From Zoogloeaceae bacterium (GTDB taxonomy: Bacteria > Pseudomonadota > Gammaproteobacteria > Burkholderiales > Rhodocyclaceae), in the NCBI GenBank assembly GCA_024235675.1, contig JACKLZ010000003.1, forward strand, positions 434,001-498,000: a stretch of 64,000 bases of DNA, written 5' to 3'. The notes below the pieces were generated by a model. It was given only the letters and a program-made list of their open reading frames with translations, made no database searches and was not told where the DNA came from. Shown in pieces: positions 57,411 to 64,000 of this stretch (position 1 is the first letter of the stretch; each line of letters opens with the position of its first letter). Position numbers and translations under genes: made by a program.

Positions 57411-59897
57411 ATGATCTGGTTTTTTCTGTCCCTCCCTCCCTTGGCAGGTGCGCTCGCCTACGGGCGAGCGCCATTTTTTGCCTGGTTTGTGGCGGGTCTG
57501 GTGTGGCTGTCCGGCTTGGCCTGGGTGGGTGCGTGGCCGACGGGTGCGGTGCTGCTGACGCTGCTGGCTTACGTCGCGATCATGGGCGTGTTTCTGGTGC
57601 CTTCGCTGCGCAAGTCGCTGATCAGCGAACCGATTCTGAGTGCCTTCCGCAAGGCGCTGCCGTCGATGTCGCAGACCGAAAAGGATGCGCTCGAGGCGGG
57701 TACCGTGTGGTGGGAAGGTGATCTGTTCGCCGGCGCGCCCAACTGGCAAAAGCTGCTGGCCTATCCGTGGCCCAAGCTGTCTGAGGAAGAACAGCAGTTC
57801 CTCGACGTGGAAACCTCCGAGCTGTGCCGCCTGACGCATGAGTGGGAGAGCGCCCAGAAGCAGGATTTGTCGCAGGAAGTGTGGGACTACATCAAATCCG
57901 CCGGCTTCCTTGGCATGATCATTCCCAAACAATATGGCGGCAAGGGCTTCTCGGCCTTCATGCATTCGCAGGTGGTCACCAAGCTGTCGACGCGTTCGTC
58001 AGCGGCGGCCGTCACGGTGATGGTGCCCAACTCACTCGGCCCGGCCGAGCTGCTGCTGCATTACGGCACGCCAGAACAGAAAAACCACTATTTGCCGCGA
58101 CTCGCCAAAGGTCAGGAGATCCCCGCCTTTGCGCTGACCAGCCCCTGGGCCGGCTCCGATGCGGCGTCGATTCCCGACGCCGGCGTGGTGTGCAAAGGCA
58201 TGTGGCAGGGCGAAGAAGTGCTCGGCGTGCGTGTGTCCTTCGACAAGCGTTACATCACGCTGGCGCCGGTGTGTACGGTGTTCGGCCTCGCCTTCCGCCT
58301 GTTTGACCCCGACCACTTGCTGAGCGAAACCGAAGATGTCGGCATCACCTGCGCGCTGGTGCCGTGGGATCACCCCGGCGTGGACATCGGTCGCCGTCAC
58401 TTCCCGCTCAACGCGGTGTGGATGAACGGCCCGATCCGTGGTCAGGACGTGTTCATGCCGCTCGACTTCGTGATTGGCGGACCGAAGATGGTCGGCCAGG
58501 GCTGGCGCATGCTGATGGAGTCGCTGGCGGCGGGGCGTTCGATTTCGCTGCCCGGCTCGAACACCGGCATGCAGAAGCTCACCGCCCGCGCGGTGGGTGC
58601 CTATGCTCGCGTGCGCTATCAGTTCAAGACCGCCATCGGCCGTTTCGAGGGCGTCGAAGAGGCGCTGACCCGCATTGGCGCCAACACCTATCTGTCGGAC
58701 GCGGCGCGCATCATGACGGCCAGCGCGGTCGATCTCGGCGAGAAGCCGTCGGTCGTGTCGGCCATCGCCAAATATCACGTCACCGAGCGCGCTCGCCAGA
58801 CCGTCAATGACGGCATGGACGTGATCGGCGGCAAAGGCATCTGCCTCGGTCCGCAGAACTTCCTCGGCCGGGCTTACCAGCAGATCCCGGTCGGCATTAC
58901 CGTCGAAGGCGCGAACATTCTCACGCGCAGCCTGATCCTCTTTGGTCAGGGCGCGATCCGCTGCCATCCGTATGTGCTCAAAGAGATGCACGCGGCGCAA
59001 GACAACGACCTGGAGACCTTCGACAAGGCCTTCTGGGGTCACATCGGCTACACCGTGAGCAATATCTCGCGGGCGCTGGTGATGGGCCTGACCGGTTCGC
59101 ACTTCGTCAAAGTGCCGGGCAACATCGCCCCCGAAACCAAGCGCTATTACCAGCAGCTGACGCGTTACTCGGCCGCCTTCGCCTTCCTGTCCGACATTTC
59201 CATGGGCACCATGGGCGGCGCGCTCAAGCGCAAGGAAAAGCTGTCGGCTCGCCTGGGCGACATCCTTTCGCTGATGTATCTGGTGTCCGCCACGCTCAAG
59301 CGCTACGAGGCCGAAGGCCGTCAGGCCGACGACGCGCCGCTGATGCACTGGGCGGTGTGGGACGCGATGTTCAAGATACAGAACGCCTTCGAGGGCGTGA
59401 TCGCCAACTTCCCGAACAAGTTCTTCGCCGCAGTGTTGCGTCATGTGGTGGTGTTCCCGATCGGGCGTCCCTACGTGGTGCCGTCCGACCGCCTCGGCCA
59501 TGACGTGGCCACGCTGCTGATCAACCCGTCTGCCACGCGCGACCGGCTGGTCTCCGACTGCTACGTCGGCACCGATCTCGAAGACCCGGTTGCCGCACTG
59601 GAGGCCGCGCTGCTGGCCACAGTGGAGGCCGAACCGATCGAGCAGAAGGTCAAGCGCGCGATCAAGGGCGGGCAGTTCGCGCCGGGGCTGATCATCGGCG
59701 GTGGTGTCGACGCGCTCTACGCCAAGGCACTTGAGGCGCGGGTCATTACCGATGTGGAATACGCGGTCATTGTCCGTCGCGGCAAGCTGCGCGACATGGT
59801 GATCCGGGTGGATGACTTCGAGTACGACTTCGGCCTGCGCGCTGCGCTCGAAGACGTGTCGCCCGCTGACCAGGATTCGCGCCGCAAGGTTGCGTGA
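57411..59897 (+). CDS. fadE: Acyl-CoA dehydrogenase FadE
   Basis: 828-aa flavoenzyme for the first oxidation step of beta-oxidation. An N-terminal hydrophobic region (1-~65) with two to three helices anchors it to the membrane as in E. coli FadE (814 aa). The acyl-CoA dehydrogenase body follows (IIPKQYGGKGFSAFMHSQVV; FALTSPWAGSDAASIPDAGV; GKGICLGPQNFLGRAYQQIP). The DUF1974 C-terminal part is present (~540-828). The thiolase gene starts 11 bases after its stop. Confidence 0.96.
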   Translation: MIWFFLSLPPLAGALAYGRAPFFAWFVAGLVWLSGLAWVGAWPTGAVLLTLLAYVAIMGVFLVPSLRKSLISEPILSAFRKALPSMSQTEKDALEAGTVWWEGDLFAGAPNWQKLLAYPWPKLSEEEQQFLDVETSELCRLTHEWESAQKQDLSQEVWDYIKSAGFLGMIIPKQYGGKGFSAFMHSQVVTKLSTRSSAAAVTVMVPNSLGPAELLLHYGTPEQKNHYLPRLAKGQEIPAFALTSPWAGSDAASIPDAGVVCKGMWQGEEVLGVRVSFDKRYITLAPVCTVFGLAFRLFDPDHLLSETEDVGITCALVPWDHPGVDIGRRHFPLNAVWMNGPIRGQDVFMPLDFVIGGPKMVGQGWRMLMESLAAGRSISLPGSNTGMQKLTARAVGAYARVRYQFKTAIGRFEGVEEALTRIGANTYLSDAARIMTASAVDLGEKPSVVSAIAKYHVTERARQTVNDGMDVIGGKGICLGPQNFLGRAYQQIPVGITVEGANILTRSLILFGQGAIRCHPYVLKEMHAAQDNDLETFDKAFWGHIGYTVSNISRALVMGLTGSHFVKVPGNIAPETKRYYQQLTRYSAAFAFLSDISMGTMGGALKRKEKLSARLGDILSLMYLVSATLKRYEAEGRQADDAPLMHWAVWDAMFKIQNAFEGVIANFPNKFFAAVLRHVVVFPIGRPYVVPSDRLGHDVATLLINPSATRDRLVSDCYVGTDLEDPVAALEAALLATVEAEPIEQKVKRAIKGGQFAPGLIIGGGVDALYAKALEARVITDVEYAVIVRRGKLRDMVIRVDDFEYDFGLRAALEDVSPADQDSRRKVA

Positions 59898-59908
59898 GGG
59901 ACAAGCGC

Positions 59909-61189
59909 ATGAATAAGCCGGTGTACATCATCGACGGGGCGCGTACGCCCTTTCTCAAGTCACGCAACACGCCGGGGCCGTTCGCGGCCTCCGATCTGGC
60001 CACCGCGGCCGGGTCGGCGCTGCTGTCGCGCCAGCGCTTTGCGCCGGAGCAACTCGACGAGGTCATCCTCGGTTGCGCCAGCCCTTCGCCGGACGAAGTG
60101 AACATCGGCCGGGTGGTGGCGCTGCGCATGGGCTGCGGTCTCAAGGTGCCCGGCTGGACGGTGATGCGCAATTGCGCCAGCGGCATGCAGGCGCTCGATT
60201 CGGCCCTGGTCAATATTCAGGCCGGCCGCTCCGATCTGGTGCTGGCTGGCGGGTCTGACGCGCTGTCGCGGGCGCCGCTCTTGCTCTCCGACGCCATGGT
60301 GCGCTGGCTGTCCGGCTGGTACGCGACCAAAACGGCCGGCCAGAAAGTCGCCGCGCTGCGCCAGTTCAAACTTGGTTATCTGGCGCCGGTGATCGGCATC
60401 ATGAAAGGCCTGACCGACCCGATCGTCGGCCAGCTGATGGGCCAGACGGCCGAAAATCTGGCCTGGAAATTCGGCATCACCCGCGAGGAGATGGACGAAT
60501 TTTCGGCCCGCAGCCACCAGCGCGTGATTGCCGCGCAGGCCGCCGGTCATTTTGACGAAATCGTTCCGCTGATTGACCGCGATGGCAAGGTCTATGCGCA
60601 GGACGACGGTATGCGTGCCGACTCGACCGCGCCCAATCTCGGCAAGCTGCGGCCCTTCTTCGACAAGCGTTACGGCAAGGTCACCGCCGGCAATAGCTCG
60701 CAGATTACCGACGGCGCGGCGTGGCTGATCCTCGCCTCCGAAGCGGCGGTCAAAAAGCACGGGCTGGAGCCGGTCGGCAAGATCGTCGATAGCCAGTGGG
60801 CCGGTCTCGCGCCCGACCAGATGGGCCTCGGCCCGGTGCATGCGGCGTCGCCGATTTTGCAACGCCACGGGCTCGCACTGAACGATCTGGATGCGTGGGA
60901 GATCAACGAGGCCTTTGCCGCCCAGGTGATTGCCTGCCTGCGCGCCTGGGATGACGAAGAATACTGCCGCAACGATCTGGGCCTCGACGGCGCCATGGGC
61001 GTGCTCGATGCAAGCCGCCTGAACGTCGACGGCGGCGCCGTGGCGCAAGGCCACCCGGTCGGCGCCAGCGGTGCGCGCATCGTGTTGCATCTGTTGAATG
61101 TGCTGCGTCGCACTGGCGGCAAGCGCGGCATCGCCACCATCTGCATCGGTGGCGGCCAAGGCGGTGCCATGTTGGTTGAAGCCCTGTGA
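59909..61189 (+). CDS. fadI: Acetyl-CoA acyltransferase (thiolase, FadI/FadA type)
   Basis: 426-aa 3-ketoacyl-CoA thiolase cleaving ketoacyl-CoA to acetyl-CoA. The acyl-enzyme Cys89 is in MRNCASGMQA, the base motif is EINEAFAAQVI with GHPVGASGAR, and the second Cys in ICIGGGQGGAM. The length and FadI-like opening (VYIIDGARTPFLKSRN) favour FadI over FadA. The ATG at 59909 is chosen. It follows fadE and precedes a degV remnant and the fadB-type gene. Confidence 0.92.
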   Translation: MNKPVYIIDGARTPFLKSRNTPGPFAASDLATAAGSALLSRQRFAPEQLDEVILGCASPSPDEVNIGRVVALRMGCGLKVPGWTVMRNCASGMQALDSALVNIQAGRSDLVLAGGSDALSRAPLLLSDAMVRWLSGWYATKTAGQKVAALRQFKLGYLAPVIGIMKGLTDPIVGQLMGQTAENLAWKFGITREEMDEFSARSHQRVIAAQAAGHFDEIVPLIDRDGKVYAQDDGMRADSTAPNLGKLRPFFDKRYGKVTAGNSSQITDGAAWLILASEAAVKKHGLEPVGKIVDSQWAGLAPDQMGLGPVHAASPILQRHGLALNDLDAWEINEAFAAQVIACLRAWDDEEYCRNDLGLDGAMGVLDASRLNVDGGAVAQGHPVGASGARIVLHLLNVLRRTGGKRGIATICIGGGQGGAMLVEAL

Positions 61190-61325
61190 GGGCGACAGGT
61201 TACGGTCGGGCGCGGGAGGCGGCAATGCCCCCCTGCATATTGCCAAGCCCCGCGTCCGCCGTAGCCTTCGGGTGTGTCCCGACGTGTATTCACGCCAGCG
61301 GATGCCCGATGGTTGAGCTGCAGCG

Positions 61326-61691
61326 ATGCACAGCGTGAACTGGGCGGCCTACGCGGTCGGCTCGATGCTCAAGGTCAAGCCGGTGCTGCACGCCCATCAG
61401 GACAACACCGGTCCGGTGGGCAAGGTGCGCGGCTTCGAGAGCGGTGTGACGTCCTTGTTTGCACGCGCCGAACGGCAGATTGCGCAGGGCCTGGATGTGC
61501 CCTGTATTTGTGTGAGTTATGGCGGGCCGGTCGATCGCGTCAGCGCGATGCCGGGCTTTGCCACGATGGAAAAGGCCGCGAACGCAGCGGGTGTCGAGGT
61601 GCTGGTCTCGCACATGAGCCAAACCGCGGCCATCAACGTGGGCGCCGGCGCCTTGTGCGTGGCGTTTGCTGCTCATGGACATCAAGTGTGA
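61326..61691 (+). pseudogene. C-terminal remnant of a DegV family protein
   Basis: A 121-residue frame from ATG 61326 reads GSMLKVKPVLHAHQDNTGPV, GKVRGFESGV and VLVSHMSQTAAINVGAGALC, which match the C-terminal half of DegV lipid-binding proteins (normally ~280 aa). The N-terminal half, including the fatty-acid-head-binding residues, is missing: the frame is closed by a TGA at 61314 and no upstream reading frame supplies it. It may be a decayed gene or a truncated one. It lies between thiolase and fadB, so a fatty-acid link is plausible. Confidence 0.6.
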
Positions 61692-61734
61692 TGCGCCCCG
61701 GATACACCGGGCGCCAACGACGCGAGCAAATGGA

Positions 61735-63714
61735 ATGACTTATAAACATTGGCGGCTTCGCCGTGAAGACGAGGGTCTGGCCTGGCTGGACTTCGACGCG
61801 GCCCAGAGCAGCACCAACACCCTCTCCTCCGAGGCGATGAGCGAGCTCTCGCGCGTGCTGTCGGCGCTGTCCAGCGCGCCGCCCAAGGCGCTGGTGATTG
61901 CCTCGGCCAAGCCGGCCGGCTTCATCGCCGGCGCGAATATCGAAGAGTTCACTCAGATCGACTCCGCCGAAGCGGCGCGCGCGCTGGTCAAGCGCGGCTG
62001 GGACTTGATGAACCAGCTCGCCGCCGTCAGCTTTCCGACGCTGGCCCTGATTCGCGGTCACTGCATGGGCGGCGGCCTGGAACTGGCGCTGGCCTGCCGT
62101 TACCGCATCGCGGTGGATGAGCCCGGCACCCGGCTGGCCTTGCCCGAAGTGATGCTCGGCATCGTGCCCGGCTGGGGCGGTATGCTGCGGCTCCCCGAGC
62201 TCGTCGGGCCGGGCGCGGCGCTGGACCTGATGCTCACCGGCAAGGGCCTGGACGCCAAGCGCGCCCATCGCATGGGTCTGGTCGACGCCTGCGTGGCGCC
62301 GCGTGTGATGGATAACGCCGCCCGCGTGCTGGTGATGTCCGGTCAGCCGGCGCGCAAGCTACCCTTCATGCAGCGCCTGCTGAATGGCCCGCTCAAGTCA
62401 GTGGTGGCCAACAAGGCGCGCAAGCAGGTCGCCACCAAGGCGCGGCCAGAGCACTACCCCGCGCCCTACGCAATCATCGACATCTGGGCCAACTTCGGCG
62501 GCAACGCGCTGGACGTGCCGGCGAGCAGCGCATCGTCGATGGATGCCATCTTCCGCTCATCCACGGCCAAGAATCTGGTGCGGGTGTTTTTCCTGCAGGA
62601 GCGCCTCAAGGGTTTCGGCAAGGACAGCGACTTCGCGCCCAAGCGCGTGCATGTGGTTGGCGCCGGTGTGATGGGCGGCGACATCGCCGCGTGGTGTGCG
62701 CTTCGCGGCATGACGGTCACGCTGCAGGATCAGTCCGCCGAGCGCATCGCCCCGGCCGTGGCCCGCGCAGCCAAGCTCTACGACAAGAAATTCCGCAGCG
62801 ACAAGCGCCAGGCCCGCTTTGCGCTCGACCGGCTGATCCCCGATCCGCAGGGCCATGGCGTGGCGCATGCCGACGTGATCATCGAGGCCATCTACGAAAA
62901 TCTTGACGCCAAGCGCGCGCTGTTCGCCGACATCGAGCGCCGCGCCAAGCCCGAGGCGGTCCTGGCCACCAACACCTCCAGCCTGCGCCTCGAAGACATC
63001 GCCACCGCGCTGAGCGCGCCCGAGCGCCTGGTCGGCATCCACTTCTTCAACCCGGTGGCCATGCTGCCGCTGGTCGAAGTGGTCACCGGCGAGCAGTCCG
63101 ACCCCGAGGCCGTCAAGCGCGCCGCCACCTTCGTGCGCAAGATCGACAAGCTGCCCCTGCCGGTCAAGAGCGCGCCGGGCTTTCTGGTCAACGCCGTGCT
63201 CGGCCCCTACATGCTCGAAGCCCTGCGCTGTGTCGATGAAGGCATCGCGCCCGAAACCATCGACGCAGCACTGGTTGCCTGGGGCATGCCGATCGGCCCG
63301 GTCGAACTGGTCGACACCGTCGGCCTCGACATCGCCGTGGCCGCCGGTCAGGCGCTCACCGGCAGCGACGCAGGCGCCGTGCCGCGCACTCTGATGCAGC
63401 GGGTCGATGCCGGCAAGCTTGGCAAAAAGACCGGCGAAGGTTTCTACGTGTGGGTCGGCGGCAAGGCACAAAAAAGTACATCTGGATCAATCCCCGCTGG
63501 TTTGGCTGACCGTATCATCGAACCATTACTGCAGGCCGCTAAGCGCTGTGTACAAGCTGGCGTGGTGGCCGACGGCGATCTGGCCGACGCGGGGGTGATT
63601 TTTGGCACCGGCTTCGCGCCATTCTCGGGCGGACCGATCCAGGCCTTGCGGACGCGTGGCGAAGTGTCCGCTATCGATGAACCAGTCACGCCGTTGGTGC
63701 CAGAAGGCGCCTGA
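61735..63714 (+). CDS. fadJ: Fatty oxidation complex alpha subunit (enoyl-CoA hydratase/3-hydroxyacyl-CoA dehydrogenase)
   Basis: 659-aa bifunctional enzyme. The N-terminal crotonase domain (~1-190) has GANIEEFTQIDSAEAARALV and HCMGGGLELALACRYRIA with the oxyanion-hole residues. The dehydrogenase domain begins at GAGVMGGDIAAW (~310) and holds the NAD fold, ANTSSLRLEDIA and HFFNPVAMLPLVEV. It is slightly shorter than FadB (729) or FadJ (714). The ATG at 61735 is chosen; the frame extends upstream to 61666 over the degV remnant. Product partner of the thiolase; which of FadB/FadJ is uncertain. Confidence 0.88.
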   Translation: MTYKHWRLRREDEGLAWLDFDAAQSSTNTLSSEAMSELSRVLSALSSAPPKALVIASAKPAGFIAGANIEEFTQIDSAEAARALVKRGWDLMNQLAAVSFPTLALIRGHCMGGGLELALACRYRIAVDEPGTRLALPEVMLGIVPGWGGMLRLPELVGPGAALDLMLTGKGLDAKRAHRMGLVDACVAPRVMDNAARVLVMSGQPARKLPFMQRLLNGPLKSVVANKARKQVATKARPEHYPAPYAIIDIWANFGGNALDVPASSASSMDAIFRSSTAKNLVRVFFLQERLKGFGKDSDFAPKRVHVVGAGVMGGDIAAWCALRGMTVTLQDQSAERIAPAVARAAKLYDKKFRSDKRQARFALDRLIPDPQGHGVAHADVIIEAIYENLDAKRALFADIERRAKPEAVLATNTSSLRLEDIATALSAPERLVGIHFFNPVAMLPLVEVVTGEQSDPEAVKRAATFVRKIDKLPLPVKSAPGFLVNAVLGPYMLEALRCVDEGIAPETIDAALVAWGMPIGPVELVDTVGLDIAVAAGQALTGSDAGAVPRTLMQRVDAGKLGKKTGEGFYVWVGGKAQKSTSGSIPAGLADRIIEPLLQAAKRCVQAGVVADGDLADAGVIFGTGFAPFSGGPIQALRTRGEVSAIDEPVTPLVPEGA

Positions 63715-63733
63715 TGGACACGGAGTCCCGCAT

Positions 63734-64000
63734 ATGACCCACGACACCCAAATCTGCAGCCTGCCGGACGATCGGGATCTCGCCTTGCGCGTGATGCCGA
63801 TGCCGGCCGACACCAATCCGATGGGCGACGTGTTTGGCGGCTGGATCGCGGCGCAGGTCGATATCGCCGGTGCGATCCCGGCCCGGCGCCGCGCCTGCGG
63901 GCGGGTCGCGACCATCAGCATCGATTCCTTCCTGTTCAAGCAGCCGGTGTCGGTGGGTGACCTGCTCAGCTTTTACGCCACCATCGTCAAGGAAGGGCGG
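63734..64000 (+). CDS. Acyl-CoA thioesterase, hotdog family (YciA-like; partial)
   Basis: The first 89 residues are visible. MPADTNPMGDVFGGWIAAQV with the conserved Asp and the FGGW segment, then VATISIDSFLFKQPVSVGDL, are typical of YciA-type acyl-CoA thioesterases (~130-150 aa). The window ends before the C-terminus. A CGGAG ribosome site precedes the ATG at 63734. It continues the fatty-acid operon. Confidence 0.88.
   Translation, partial: MTHDTQICSLPDDRDLALRVMPMPADTNPMGDVFGGWIAAQVDIAGAIPARRRACGRVATISIDSFLFKQPVSVGDLLSFYATIVKEGR

Noticed and set aside
58032..59501. 489-codon minus-strand frame opposite fadE
   Set aside because: FadE coding evidence is strong; the antisense product shows no recognisable family pattern.
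61098..61316. Frames at 61098-61316 and 61274-61738 as the missing N-terminal half of degV
   Set aside because: Their products do not resemble DegV; they overlap the thiolase end or the remnant in other frames.

Overview
The window reads as a chromosomal segment of a GC-rich betaproteobacterium, most likely of the Rhodocyclales/Zoogloeaceae type (Azoarcus, Thauera, Denitromonas, Zoogloea and relatives). The reasons are a Tol-Pal operon followed by queE, an assimilatory sulfate operon containing a DUF934 gene, two PEP-CTERM proteins plus a PrsT-type TPR protein, a phasin, and AlaX, dodecin and HslVU genes of betaproteobacterial character. This placement is inference from gene content; no 16S gene or other marker is present.

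Layout. 1-5084 (minus): ybgC-tolQ-tolR-tolA-tolB-pal-cpoB and the first codons of queE. 5335-8469 (plus): a STAS-domain protein and hslVU. 8533-10553: a PEP-CTERM protein and a complete IS481-family element with a 6-bp target duplication. 10613-16156: AEC transporter, AlaX editing protein, dodecin, glutathione reductase, an orphan lipoprotein, an AhpD-like protein and a TSUP permease. 16559-26768: an unusual export cluster made of two ~730-aa glycine-rich secreted proteins, two small exported proteins, a C39 peptidase, and (opposite strand) a FapF-like outer-membrane pore, a sigma-54 activator and an OmpA-type lipoprotein. 27168-34869: a TIR-membrane protein, a Tsx-like channel, DUF2721, an Lrp/AsnC regulator divergent from an amidinotransferase-fold enzyme, a phasin, AsmA, DUF2853 and a CBS protein. 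35224-42540: sulfate assimilation (cysI, DUF934, cysH, a 40-codon ORF, cysD, cysN, a TSUP permease and divergent cysB). 42554-46264: asparaginase, a GltI-like binding protein and a CPA2 antiporter. 46438-50184: PrsT and a PEP-CTERM protein with a near-consensus sigma-54 promoter. 50472-53645: ATM1-type exporter, LysE exporter and DUF2238. 53658-56389: a Cpx-like two-component system and a Spy/CpxP protein separated by tandem CpxR-type boxes. 56662-64000: a PsrA-like TetR regulator with an 18-bp palindromic operator, then fadE, a thiolase, a degV remnant, a fadB-type gene and a thioesterase cut by the window edge.

Most noteworthy is the 16.6-26.8 kb cluster. Its parts parallel the Fap functional-amyloid machinery (C39 protease FapD, coiled-coil beta-barrel pore FapF), but its apparent substrates are giant Asn/Gly-Gly repeat proteins, not FapB/FapC-like fibrils. 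Both small proteins flanking the C39 gene carry a VSxxxLDxxRGG motif resembling a double-glycine leader, which suggests they are its substrates. A GG-N10-GC sigma-54 element precedes the operon, and the activator encoded opposite keeps the GAFTGA motif. All functional statements are inferred from sequence reading; no database search was run.
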